64,000 nt of DNA from Methanobacteriota archaeon (GTDB lineage: Archaea; Halobacteriota; Methanosarcinia; Methanosarcinales; Methanosarcinaceae). The stretch lies in the NCBI GenBank assembly GCA_023399215.1, contig JAEWQJ010000046.1, positions 1 to 64,000 of the forward strand, written 5' to 3'. Under the pieces are notes generated by a model. The model was not told where the DNA came from. It ran no database searches and worked only from the letters and a program-made list of their open reading frames with translations. Of this stretch, positions 26,960-35,924 are shown one piece after another. The position numbers were made by a program, and so were the translations under genes. Each line of letters opens with the position of its first letter. Within the stretch, counting starts at the first letter, position 1.

Positions 26960-27877
26960 ATGCTGATCGATTGGTTTACTGTCATTGCACAGGTAATCAA
27001 CTTCCTTATCCTGGTGTGGTTGTTGAAGCGTTTTCTTTACAAACCGATACTCAACGCAGTCGACGCACGCGAGAAGAAGGTCGCAGATGAACTTAAGAAT
27101 GCGGATGCAAAAGAAGCAGAAGCTCAAAAAGAAAAAGAAGAATTCAAGCGTAAGAACGAGGAGTTCGACCAGCAGCGCAATACTCTCTTGAACAAGGCAA
27201 AGGAAGAAGCACAGGCCGAACGTCAGCGTCTTTTCGAAGATGTAAGGGAGGAAGCCTCCGATTTGAGAGCAAAACAACAGGAGGCATTAAGGAACGAAGG
27301 ACAGAATTTAAGTCAGGAAATCGGCCGCCGGACCCAGCAGGAAGTCTTTTCCATAGCTCGAAAAGTACTTACCGATCTGGCTGAAACCAGTCTGGAAGAA
27401 CGTGCAGTTGACGTGTTTGTTCAAAGGCTGCGCAATCTGAAAGATAATGAAAAAAAGCAGTTAACCTCAGCGCTTAGTACACCGCCAGATCAGGTGCTCA
27501 TCCGTACTGCATTTGATCTTCCACAAACACAGCGTGATTCTATTAAAAAAGCGATTAAAGAAACTCTTGGTATAGAAATTCAACCCAGGTTTGAGACTGT
27601 ACCAGACCTTGTCAGTGGTATTGAATTAAACACAGACGGACAAAAAGTTGCTTGGAGCATTGCAGATTATCTTACATCGATGCAAAAAAGTATCGACGAA
27701 TTGCTGAACGAGCAGCCTGAGAGCAAAGCCAAATCTGAACCTCAAACCAAAAATAACAAAGCTAAAACCGAATCTCAAACCAAAAATAACAAACCCAAAT
27801 TGGAAAAAGAACCAGAGGCTGAACAGGAGCCTGAAGCTGAGACTAATAAACCCAGATCGAAAACTGAGTCAAGTTGA
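26960..27877 (+). CDS. atpF: N-ATPase F0 subunit b, with long repetitive C-terminal tail
   Basis: Peripheral stalk subunit. One N-terminal membrane helix (FTVIAQVINFLILVWLLKRF), then a long coiled coil rich in Glu/Lys/Gln (about 35-130), then a globular part (about 150-250) that may do the work of the missing delta subunit, since no atpH is in the operon. The last 60 residues are a low-complexity repeat of Glu, Lys, Pro, Ser, Asn units (for example KSEPQTKNNKAKTESQTKNN). The total of 305 residues exceeds the usual bacterial 150-170. A one-base frameshift at the end is likely (see 27873-28115). Confidence 0.92.
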   Translation: MLIDWFTVIAQVINFLILVWLLKRFLYKPILNAVDAREKKVADELKNADAKEAEAQKEKEEFKRKNEEFDQQRNTLLNKAKEEAQAERQRLFEDVREEASDLRAKQQEALRNEGQNLSQEIGRRTQQEVFSIARKVLTDLAETSLEERAVDVFVQRLRNLKDNEKKQLTSALSTPPDQVLIRTAFDLPQTQRDSIKKAIKETLGIEIQPRFETVPDLVSGIELNTDGQKVAWSIADYLTSMQKSIDELLNEQPESKAKSEPQTKNNKAKTESQTKNNKPKLEKEPEAEQEPEAETNKPRSKTESS

Positions 27878-28115
27878 AAACAGGCCTGAAACTGATTCTA
27901 ATGCCCGGATCAAAAAAAATAGTCAGAGACTGAACAAGAAGCCTGATGTAAAACCAGAATCTGCTAAACAAGAGTCAGAGACTGAACAAGAGTCTGATGC
28001 AAAATAAGAGCCTGATGCAAAACAAGAGTCAGAGGTTAAACAGCATCTGAAAATAGTCAGAATCTGTGGTCATGAGGAGATTAATCCCAAATCAGAGAGC
28101 CCACATAGAGAGCCA
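27873..28115 (+). other. Frameshifted continuation of the atpF tail, joining the atpA frame
   Basis: In the frame +1 to atpF, translation continues without break past the atpF stop: VENRPETDSNARIKKN, then KPDVKPESAKQESETEQESD, ending at TAA 28005-28007. Beyond that stop the same frame stays open with the same composition (EPDAKQESEVKQ) up to GTG 28116, the atpA start. The repeat-like tail was therefore once longer. GAGGAG at 28074-28079 lies in this stretch. Confidence 0.65.
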
Positions 28116-29903
28116 GTGAACATGGAAACTAAAAGTCTTAAGGACGTTTTCGATAAAGTTTTCACCGAAATACACCAGGCCAGGGAATCAGTGACTCCGA
28201 CGCTTACCCCGAAGGAGGTGGGCAGAATTTTGACAGTTTCTACAGGTATCGCAAACGTATCTGGCCTTCCTACTGTAGGTTTTGATGAACTGATAAAGTT
28301 TCCAGGGGATTTGTTTGGGATCGCGTTTAATGTTGATGAAAAAGAAATAGGTACCGTTCTACTGGGTGAATACTCACATCTGCATGCTGGAGATCAGGTT
28401 GAACGCACTAGACGGGTTATGGATGTTGCCGTAGGCGAAGAATTGCTTGGACGAGTTATTGACCCTCTAGGTCGTCCGCTTGATAATAAAGGACCAATAG
28501 TTTCCATTAAACGCCTGCCTATCGAACGGCCCAGTCCGGCAATTATGGATCGAGCTCCTGTTACCGTGCCTCTCCAGACCGGTGTCAAAGTTATTGATGC
28601 GTTAATTCCAATAGGACGCGGTCAGAGAGAATTGATTTTAGGGGACCGCCAGACTGGCAAAACTGCAATTGCGATCGATACTATCCTTAACCAGCGAAAT
28701 TTTAATGTCCTGTGCGTTTATTGTGCCATTGGTCAGCGTGCATCCGCAGTTGCCAGAGCAGTGGCAAACTTACGGGAAAGGGGTGCAATGGATTACACGA
28801 TTGTTGTTGTAACTGAAGGCAATGACCCGTCAGGGCTAATCTATATCGCTCCTTATGCTGCGACCAGCATTGCAGAGTATTTTATGGAAGCAGGTCGAGA
28901 TGTGCTGATTGTTTACGATGACCTGACTAACCATGCACGCGCCTATCGAGAACTTTCTCTTTTACTTCGCCGGCCTCCTGGAAGGGAAGCGTATCCGGGT
29001 GATATCTTTTATATTCATTCACGGTTGCTGGAGCGGTCTACGCACCTGCTCAAAGAATTTGGTGGCGGATCACTAACTGCTCTTCCTATTATCGAAACCG
29101 AAGCGCAGAACATTTCCGCCTATATTCCAACTAATCTGATTTCAATTACGGACGGGCAGATTTACCTCTCACCTTCGCTTTTTGAGCTTGGTGTGCTGCC
29201 TGCAGTTGATGTCGGCAAATCCGTTTCTCGAGTAGGCGGTAAAGCACAGCTTGCTGCCTATAGAGCAGTGGCTGGAGACCTCAAGCTTGCCTATTCACAA
29301 TTTGAAGAGCTCGAAACGTTTACCCGATTCGGCGCAAAGCTAGATGAAAATACACGAAGACTCATTGAGCACGGGAGGCGGATCCGTGCCCTTCTGAAGC
29401 AGCCTCAGAATTCTCCTGTACCCGTACCTGATCAGATTGTTATCCTTGTTGCATTGAACGCAAAACTCTTCGATAATGTGCCACTTGACAGAATGGGAGA
29501 GGCTGAAAGTTCCCTACGCAAGGCAGTGCCAGATATTCCTTCAGATGTGCGCGATCGGTTCAAAGGCGATAAAGAATTGAGCGATAAGGACCGTGAAACT
29601 ATCCTTGATATAGCCCGTAAAGCCCTGGAACCTTACCAGCCAAAGCCTGAATCCGAATCAAGGCCAGAATCTAGAACTGAGGAAAAAGCTGAGTCAGAAA
29701 CCCAAACTGAGGGTAAATCCGAGCCAGAAGCTAAAACTGACGAAAAAGTGACGAGGTCAGAGACTCAAACTAAGAGCAAGCCCGAACCAGAAGCTAGAAC
29801 TGAAGAAAAAACTGAGTTTGGAACCCGAAATGAGGAAAAGTTGAGTAAGTTAGAAGCCCAGGCTAAAGGCAAGTCCGAGCCGGAGACTAAGGAGAAAACA
29901 TGA
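28116..29903 (+). CDS. atpA: N-ATPase F1 subunit alpha, with repetitive C-terminal extension
   Basis: Non-catalytic nucleotide-binding subunit of F1. The core (about 1-508) is complete: Walker A GDRQTGKTAIA (about 175), VYDDLTNHARAYRELSLLLR and the arginine-finger region ISVT-like segment with VGKSVSRVGG. After the normal end (ARKALEPYQPKPE) come about 85 residues of Glu/Lys/Ser/Thr/Pro repeats (EPEAKTDEK, EPEARTEEK, EPETKEK), of the same kind as the atpF tail. The start could be GTG 28116 or ATG 28122; neither has a strong SD. It overlaps atpG by four bases. Confidence 0.95.
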   Translation: MNMETKSLKDVFDKVFTEIHQARESVTPTLTPKEVGRILTVSTGIANVSGLPTVGFDELIKFPGDLFGIAFNVDEKEIGTVLLGEYSHLHAGDQVERTRRVMDVAVGEELLGRVIDPLGRPLDNKGPIVSIKRLPIERPSPAIMDRAPVTVPLQTGVKVIDALIPIGRGQRELILGDRQTGKTAIAIDTILNQRNFNVLCVYCAIGQRASAVARAVANLRERGAMDYTIVVVTEGNDPSGLIYIAPYAATSIAEYFMEAGRDVLIVYDDLTNHARAYRELSLLLRRPPGREAYPGDIFYIHSRLLERSTHLLKEFGGGSLTALPIIETEAQNISAYIPTNLISITDGQIYLSPSLFELGVLPAVDVGKSVSRVGGKAQLAAYRAVAGDLKLAYSQFEELETFTRFGAKLDENTRRLIEHGRRIRALLKQPQNSPVPVPDQIVILVALNAKLFDNVPLDRMGEAESSLRKAVPDIPSDVRDRFKGDKELSDKDRETILDIARKALEPYQPKPESESRPESRTEEKAESETQTEGKSEPEAKTDEKVTRSETQTKSKPEPEARTEEKTEFGTRNEEKLSKLEAQAKGKSEPETKEKT

Positions 29904-30805
29904 CCGAAACCACTCAGAGTCTGCGCACAAAGATTGATAGAGCAAAAGATCTTCAGTCTGTCGTCCGCACGATGAAAGCCCTGGCAGCCTCGAATATAGG
30001 ACAATATGAAAAGTCAGTGAGTTCGTTATCTGACTATTATTACACAGTGGAACTGGGTTTGGGCTTATGTTTCAGGAAAATTGCACTCATGCCAGCTCCG
30101 CAGGAAGGAAAAGCGCAAAAGAATGCACGCCTTATCGGAGCTGTCGTTTTCGGTTCAGATCAGGGACTTGTGGGTCAGTTTAATGATATAATTACTGATT
30201 ATGCGGTCAAGGAACTGAAAGCTTTGCCAGGTAAAGCTCAGGTATGGGCCGTAGGGGAGCTTGTTTATTCACGCCTGGCAGATGAAGGCTTGCCGCTTAT
30301 TGGACTTTATAATGTGCCAAATTCGGTAAAGGCAATTACCCCTCTTATAGCGCAAATTCTTGTGGAAAATGAAAAATTACGCAGCCAGGATGAAGATGCC
30401 GAACTCCATCTCTATTACAACCGCCACAAAACCAGAGTTACCTACGAGCCAGTTAGCCAGCGACTGCTGCCATTTGATGAAACCTGGCGAGATGACCTGA
30501 CCAAACTTTCCTGGCCAACCAAAAACTTGCTGCCTGAGGTAATGGGCAATATCACAGAAACCTTACGTGCACTCATTCACGAGTACCTTTTTGTTTCGCT
30601 TTTCAGGGCATGCGCGGAGTCACTTGCAAGTGAAAATTCGAGTCGACTGGCAGCAATGCAGCGTGCCGACAAAAACATTGAGGAGCTGCTTAATAATCTC
30701 AGTGGAGAATACTACCGTGTGCGCCAGAGCGGCATTGATGAGGAGCTGTTTGAGGTTGTTTCAGGTTTTGAAGCTCTATCCAGGGCTCGTAGCTCTCGCC
30801 GGTGA
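29900..30805 (+). CDS. atpG: N-ATPase F1 subunit gamma
   Basis: Central rotating shaft of F1. The 301 residues start TQSLRTKIDRAKDLQSVVRT followed by MKALAASNI, the family N-terminus, and end with the long C-terminal helix containing EYLFVSLFRACAESLASENS and RLAAMQRADKNIEELL. Between these is a Rossmann-like domain with GSDQGLVGQFN. It closes the operon; no further ATPase gene follows. The start overlaps the atpA stop (ATGA). Confidence 0.95.
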   Translation: MTETTQSLRTKIDRAKDLQSVVRTMKALAASNIGQYEKSVSSLSDYYYTVELGLGLCFRKIALMPAPQEGKAQKNARLIGAVVFGSDQGLVGQFNDIITDYAVKELKALPGKAQVWAVGELVYSRLADEGLPLIGLYNVPNSVKAITPLIAQILVENEKLRSQDEDAELHLYYNRHKTRVTYEPVSQRLLPFDETWRDDLTKLSWPTKNLLPEVMGNITETLRALIHEYLFVSLFRACAESLASENSSRLAAMQRADKNIEELLNNLSGEYYRVRQSGIDEELFEVVSGFEALSRARSSRR

Positions 30806-30998
30806 AAAAGCAGTGTGAGTCGGCAATTGTCCAGTCAAAAATGATGAATTCGAAAAATGAGTTTTATTGAGAAGTTTTTGAGAGGCTGAAACGGGAAGAG
30901 ACTTATGAAAGTACCCGTGTGTGATTATATGGGCATGTGTATTGCAGATAGAAAAAAAATCAAAAAGCATTTACGTTACTTACTTCATAAAAACTGTG

Positions 30999-31859
30999 AT
31001 GGAAATCGGAAATTATCGCCTAAAAAGAATATTAAATGAGCCAGAAGAAGTAACTAATAAAATACTAAATGATGTCACAAGTAAATATGAAGCAAGTGTA
31101 CACACTAAAATTAGAGTTGCAGATGTGCTTGAAATAAGAAACAGTGGACTACATGACAACGAATATAAATATGCGTTAATGGCTCATTTTGATTTTTTAG
31201 TCACTGATAAAGATCATATACCAAAGTTTGCAGTTGAATTTGATGGATCGCAGCATAAAACCGATGCGTCAGCAATTCGTAGGGATGAGTTAAAAAACAG
31301 TATTTGTTGTAAATTTGACTTGCCTCTTCTAAGGATAACGTCAGCATATTTTGAGAAAATAGGACGATTCCCAACAATATTGAGCTGGATTACCGAACTT
31401 TACTTTCTACAGGAACTTTTCTACTATGCTCAAGACAAAGGACAAATTCCTCAGGATGAACCTTGGATGTGGTTTAGTGTAGTTGGTTATGACCCGGTTG
31501 TCCGTTATAGAGTATTTATTGAAAAAGCTTATGAGAAAGGTTTATGCTGCGATCCATTGATAGGGTTTATGTCTGGGCGTTCTAAAGATAGTAAATCTTA
31601 TGCCACACTATCTATACTAAAACTCCAAGATGACAAATACATACTCGACTCAGTGGAATGTCTTGCAATAAACTACTTTGCAATACCAGCACGTGAAATT
31701 GCGACCGAAATTTCAGCTTACAATATATATAAAGAATTTAAAAAATATTTAGAAAGAAATAAAATTCATATTTCTACACATGATGAAATATCAAAAAAGC
31801 AAAGGGACTTTATAAAGCAACATAAGCTATGCGCCTATAACATCCAATTAATAGAATAA
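30999..31859 (+). CDS. DUF2726-type nuclease-fold protein
   Basis: A 286-residue protein with a DUF2726-like, PD-(D/E)XK-type domain in the first half: DFLVTDKDHIPKFAVEFDGS, QHKTDASAIRRDELKNSICC, then KFDLPLLRI. These keep the family order D...(E)FDG..H......RD..K...C....LPLLRI, where Asp, Glu and Lys would form a metal-dependent nuclease centre. The C-terminal half is unrecognised. The ATG at 30999 gives a natural N-terminus; the frame is open to a GTG at 30921 and neither has a clear SD. It could be part of a restriction or repair function, but no methylase or helicase is nearby. Confidence 0.7.
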   Translation: MEIGNYRLKRILNEPEEVTNKILNDVTSKYEASVHTKIRVADVLEIRNSGLHDNEYKYALMAHFDFLVTDKDHIPKFAVEFDGSQHKTDASAIRRDELKNSICCKFDLPLLRITSAYFEKIGRFPTILSWITELYFLQELFYYAQDKGQIPQDEPWMWFSVVGYDPVVRYRVFIEKAYEKGLCCDPLIGFMSGRSKDSKSYATLSILKLQDDKYILDSVECLAINYFAIPAREIATEISAYNIYKEFKKYLERNKIHISTHDEISKKQRDFIKQHKLCAYNIQLIE

Positions 31860-31913
31860 TGCTCCCGAACGCGATACCTGTTTCACTAGCTATCCTATCA
31901 AGTAAGACAACAG

Positions 31914-32600
31914 TTACTGGTCTCCACTCAGAAATCTACAGAACTTCACGCCTACTGGTGTAAAATCATATATCTTATCTCGCCATTGACTATCTAAGTT
32001 AGTGATAGATTCATCCCAACCGCTCGCTCCACCACCATCAATCACGTCAAATATCTTAAAAATCAATCCTCTCGATTCCAATCTAGCCACTATAGGAACG
32101 ACCTCGCTTAAATTAGGGCGAAATAATTTTAGAGGAACTCCACTTTGAGTTTCTGCTGATTTCTGAAAAAACTTCCCTAAAAAAGAAATATCCGCATCTG
32201 AAAGTTCATTAAATAAATGGAAAAAAAACCTCTTTTCATCAAAATTAATTTGATTCCCAAGTAGAATACTATTAACAAATAATTCAGCATACTTAGTTCT
32301 TCTACTTTCTTGATATTCAAATTCAACATTATCAATAGCAATATACATTAAATGAAGAATCTCATTGGGATCAATTATAGCACATAACTCATTTATTTTT
32401 TCTTCGTGAACTCTCATTTGTTGGCTGACATCTTCAAAGAATTTTCCAACGTAATTCCATCTATTGTTATTCTTATGTTCCATATAAGCATCAACCACAA
32501 CTCCTATAGGTGGAATTGACCTAGCTATAGAAATAAGACCTGCTTGAATTATACTTTCTCTGGCATCCATTTGTAAACTGTTTACATTATCGTCATACAT
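31914..32600 (-). CDS. Hypothetical protein, 228 aa
   Basis: I do not recognise this protein. A short hydrophobic stretch (AGLISIARSIPPIGVVVDAY, about 20-39) is followed by a helical, acidic middle and a C-terminal part resembling a winged helix (LESRGLIFKIFDVID... then FTPVGVKFCRFL). It ends 54 bases from the DUF2726 gene in convergent orientation. Composition is AT-rich. It has the look of an accessory gene; a role in defence is only a guess. Confidence 0.6.
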   Translation of the reverse strand: MYDDNVNSLQMDARESIIQAGLISIARSIPPIGVVVDAYMEHKNNNRWNYVGKFFEDVSQQMRVHEEKINELCAIIDPNEILHLMYIAIDNVEFEYQESRRTKYAELFVNSILLGNQINFDEKRFFFHLFNELSDADISFLGKFFQKSAETQSGVPLKLFRPNLSEVVPIVARLESRGLIFKIFDVIDGGGASGWDESITNLDSQWRDKIYDFTPVGVKFCRFLSGDQ

Positions 32601-32943
32601 TTAAAAATCACAAAAGTTAAAATGTGCATCCTCTTATAAATAAGGACGGAATAAAGTCAGTAACAAAACCAATACAGAGCGTTAGTAATAATAACAACAT
32701 GTTTATTTATTGGCGAAAGATACAGAAGCCATTTTGAAACGAACTCAGGAGTAAACAGTTGTGAAATTTCGGGAAATAAATATTGAATAAAACTGTTTCA
32801 AAATTTAGAAAATTTTTGTTGAATAAAAAGAGTTTTTAGGTCTGAAAAATCTCAAGTTTTCCTGAGTATCCCTAAGTTTGTCTGGGAAATCTCACATTTA
32901 ACTATTTAGATAATTATATATCTTTTTACAAAAATTATATATT
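32601..32943. other. Intergenic stretch, nothing recognised
   Basis: Divergent promoter region for the genes on either side; AT-rich, without repeats of note. Confidence 0.45.
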
Positions 32944-34026
32944 ATGAGCTGGTACGCGATAGGTGCAGTAGACAGAGCTCTCTCAAGAACAAGAGAAGCT
33001 CTTCTTGAGCCTTTTGATTTCTGGAAATGGGTAAAACTCGCGATTATTATTTTTCTGTTAGGTGGAGTTTCGAGTTATGGAAATTCGAGCAGCTACAATA
33101 TAGGCTCAGAAGACTTAAAAAATAATTTTCCTATTATTGAGCCTGGCAAGATGCCTGATCTTCCTTTTGACATGCATAGTATTGCTTTCGGTTATATTTA
33201 TCAGGTGCCAAACCTGGCAACTGTAACCGCAATAATAGCTTCCTTTATTCTCATGATTTTTATTTTTTTGTACATTTCCAGTATTATGGAGTTTGTTTTT
33301 GTGGAATCCCTTGTACGAAACGAAGTAAAATTCTGGGCTTATTCGAGAAGGTTTCTGGGTAAAGGATTCCGCCTCTTGCTTGTGCGCTTAGCTATTGGGC
33401 TGGTACTTCTCGCGTTCTTCGGGATACTCCTTCTTCCTCTCATACCCCTTATTCGTGAAGTACCTTCAGACTTTTCCTTGTCTGCCAGTCTCGGAGGAAT
33501 TCTCTGGGTTGTCGGTGTAATTATTGTACTAGTTCTGCTAGCACTTGCAATAGATTCCCTTTTAAGCCTTGCAATTCCGCTTGCTATTTACCGAAATAAA
33601 GGAATTCTTTCGGCTTTCAAGCTTGTTCTCGAAAATTTCAGGAAAAGCTGGCACGAAGTTGTGGTTTACTGGTTTGTCAGGCTATTGCTCTATATAGGAG
33701 TAGCCGTTCTTGCAATTTTCCTTTTTGTGGTTGTGGCACTGGTTTTAGGGCTTGCTTTCCTTATTTTTGACGTGGCTCTGTACTTCCTCTTTTCGTCTCT
33801 ATTATCAGAGCTTCTTCTCTGGTTACTCCTGCTTCCCTTTATCGTTATAGAACTGATTTTGATCCTGGGAATTTCGCTTTTCCTCAGTGTACCTCTCTCC
33901 GTTTTCCTTAAATATCATATGTTGAGTTTTCTTGAAGCCTGGTATAAAGACGCAGAAATTCCCTTCTTTGGTGTTCCTGCTCTGGGACCTGAAGTTAAGG
34001 TTGATAAACCTGAGCCGATTTTTTGA
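32944..34026 (+). CDS. Multi-pass membrane protein, 360 aa (DUF7544-like)
   Basis: An integral membrane protein with about six to seven hydrophobic segments. It begins MSWYAIGAVDRALSRTREAL followed by LEPFDFWKWVKLAIIIFLLG, a conserved opening of a widespread archaeal membrane family (in haloarchaea DUF7544) of unknown function. An inner pattern NFRKSWHEVVVYWFVRLLLYI resembles the repeat unit of glycerophosphoryl-diester-phosphodiesterase membrane-domain-like proteins. The ATG is preceded by a TATA-like run, and it may be leaderless. It is followed by a purine-rich stretch with repeated CAGGGCTCTGAGC-like words. Confidence 0.75.
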   Translation: MSWYAIGAVDRALSRTREALLEPFDFWKWVKLAIIIFLLGGVSSYGNSSSYNIGSEDLKNNFPIIEPGKMPDLPFDMHSIAFGYIYQVPNLATVTAIIASFILMIFIFLYISSIMEFVFVESLVRNEVKFWAYSRRFLGKGFRLLLVRLAIGLVLLAFFGILLLPLIPLIREVPSDFSLSASLGGILWVVGVIIVLVLLALAIDSLLSLAIPLAIYRNKGILSAFKLVLENFRKSWHEVVVYWFVRLLLYIGVAVLAIFLFVVVALVLGLAFLIFDVALYFLFSSLLSELLLWLLLLPFIVIELILILGISLFLSVPLSVFLKYHMLSFLEAWYKDAEIPFFGVPALGPEVKVDKPEPIF

Positions 34027-34229
34027 GCTGAAAAGAAAGAGAGTTCAGGATATTGAGCTAAGTTTCTGAACGAAGAGGAAAAGTTCAGGGCTCTGAGCTT
34101 GTTTTACCCGGATGGGAAGAACTCAGAGCTCTGAGCCATTGTTCTAGCCGATTTTATAGTCAATGATCAAAATTTCTTTACTTAACTACAATTTTTAAGT
34201 TCGATTTTTTAAAGTTCGGGCCCTGGGCG
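34027..34229. other. Short stretch with GAGCTCTGAG-like direct repeats
   Basis: The words GTTCAGG...GAGCT recur three times in 34040-34140. No gene is seen. Confidence 0.4.
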
Positions 34230-34514
34230 GTGATGTGGTGGTGGAAATTTTTAAATGGGTTGTGTAGATACGGATATAAGTTTGTTGAGAAAGCTGAAAA
34301 GAGTACTAGTTCAATAGAAAGTTTTAACTGTAAACATGACAATAGTTTGTCTATGTATTGGAAAGTTTTAATGTTATATTGCCAAGGATGTGGATCTTTT
34401 GATGTGTGTTTATTTTTCCACAACTCTTGGGCTTGTCCGTCTTGTTATATTGAATCTGCCAATAAGCCAATTCTCAAAAAAGGCCAGGTTCAAAACAGTG
34501 CTACAGAAAAATAG
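34230..34514 (+). CDS. Possible small zinc-binding protein, 94 aa
   Basis: The frame contains YCQGCGS then ACPSC 17-20 residues later, a zinc-ribbon-like pair of CxxC motifs, plus two more Cys near the N-terminus. GGTG lies immediately before the ATG, closer than usual. There is no family assignment. AT-rich chance coding cannot be excluded. Confidence 0.35.
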   Translation: MMWWWKFLNGLCRYGYKFVEKAEKSTSSIESFNCKHDNSLSMYWKVLMLYCQGCGSFDVCLFFHNSWACPSCYIESANKPILKKGQVQNSATEK

Positions 34515-34793
34515 AATTATAAGGACTTCAGGATAGCAAGACTCAATAGACCTGGGAGAATCTGGCCAGCAATCTGCAGGATGGATCTACCTGGCGACTT
34601 ACAGACTTAAGGACTTGAAACCCAGATCTCCACATACTTGCAAGAATTACCCTGATCACCCGGAGGACCATGAAGGATCATAGGCTTTTTTTGTGTCTAA
34701 AACTCAGTGGGCACTGTATTATTTTATGTAGAAAAATAAATTAAAGAATAGGAGTTTATACCACCTTTCTTAAATATACTCTTCTAGAAACTC
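34515..34793. other. Intergenic stretch, nothing recognised
   Basis: No gene is visible. An oligo-T/A-rich region around 34690-34790 lies at the 3' side of the small zinc-ribbon gene. Confidence 0.4.
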
Positions 34794-34943
34794 TTAAAGG
34801 TTCATAAAAGGTATTTGACTTCGACTCTTAACATCTCTTGAAATGAATTTTCCGTTTTCATCTCTTTTAATTCCACAGTCTCTACAAATCCATTCTCCTG
34901 TGAATGCAAGATACATATCATTTTCGCAATTATTACATTTCAT
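34794..34943 (-). CDS. Small zinc-ribbon protein, 49 aa
   Basis: Found by hand translation. The peptide starts MKCNNCENDMYLAF and continues EWICRDCGIKRDENGKFISR: two CxxC pairs (Cys3/Cys6 and Cys20/Cys23) form a classic zinc ribbon. GGGGAG six bases before the ATG supports translation. Function is unknown; such mini-ribbons often serve as adaptors or regulators. Confidence 0.65.
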   Translation of the reverse strand: MKCNNCENDMYLAFTGEWICRDCGIKRDENGKFISRDVKSRSQIPFMNL

Positions 34944-35418
34944 TCTAAACTCCCCAATCGATTTTTACGTCTCCGCATTTACACTGTGGTTATTTTTACA
35001 ATAGTTTACTGTTATAAAAAGTCGGTCAAGTACATTGAAAAAATCAAAACAGTTCGTATTAAAGCCTGAAAAGATAAACTGCACTACTAAAGCCTGAAAA
35101 GATAAACTAAGCTACTAGAGAGACTATGGGCATCAACAACCTGGAGGACCTTGGAGAGTCTTAGGGCAGAAGCCATAGCCACAGAGAAGTTCGTAGAAGC
35201 AAAAATAGAAAAGTATGAGAATTACACTAGCATAAAGAAAAATCGCCTTAAAAGCCTCTTACTGATACTTTAAAAACTTCGTTATTCACTCTTCTGCTTT
35301 TGAAATTCAACGAAAAAAATAACTATCACCAAACCCAATAATTACTGCAACTAACTATATCCTGAAAATTATCTCTCCGGGCCTTATCCGGAAAAGTACA
35401 AATTGGGAGTTGGGAATT
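34944..35418. other. Intergenic stretch with a 28-bp direct repeat
   Basis: TAAAGCCTGAAAAGATAAACT is present twice near 35059-35107. The rest is AT-rich, with no gene recognised. Confidence 0.5.
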
Positions 35419-35616
35419 ATGAAACAGGAGTTCATTGAGAAATATTATCTGGGTAAAGAAGTTGAAATTGACATAGGGGGAAATACTACATACAGAGGGA
35501 TTGCTGCCGAGTGCAAAGACGGAGTCCTCAGCCTTAAGTGGACTATAAAAGAAGAAGGCTATACACATATCGATATCGAGAGAATCGCTGCAATGTGGAG
35601 AACACTGAGAAGGTAA
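35419..35616 (+). CDS. Small conserved-looking protein, 65 aa, predicted beta-barrel
   Basis: Sequence KEVEIDIGGNTTYRGIAAEC then KDGVLSLKW and YTHIDIERIAAMW suggests five short strands as in SH3/Sm-like barrels; similar small proteins occur in Methanosarcina, but I cannot name the function. ATG at 35419 has GGGAG upstream; an in-frame TTG at 35410 is an alternative start. Confidence 0.65.
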   Translation: MKQEFIEKYYLGKEVEIDIGGNTTYRGIAAECKDGVLSLKWTIKEEGYTHIDIERIAAMWRTLRR

Positions 35617-35924
35617 TAAAACAATAAACTATTGAAAAGCAGTAAACTGCTAAAAGTAATAAACTGCTAAAAGCAATAAATTACTTCACCGAAGCTCCAG
35701 GTCAAAACTCTTTTTGTACCTGTTGCTTCAGCTAAACTTTCAAATTAGGAAAAAATCCCTCTTCTTGGCATGACGGTACACGAGAATAATACTTTTCACG
35801 TATACTTTTCACATACTCTTTCCTTCCTTTTTTCTGTCCTTTTTTAAAGTTTGCCTTAAAGCCTGTTGTCCGGTATTTTTCTACGCCCAAAAAATATATA
35901 TCTGCAAGCTTTTAATTCTCGACC
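35617..35924. other. Intergenic stretch before the EamA transporter
   Basis: Short repeats of AATAAACTGCTAAAAG near 35620-35680, then a TATA-like AAAAATATATATC near 35888-35901 at a promoter-like distance from the next ATG. Confidence 0.45.
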
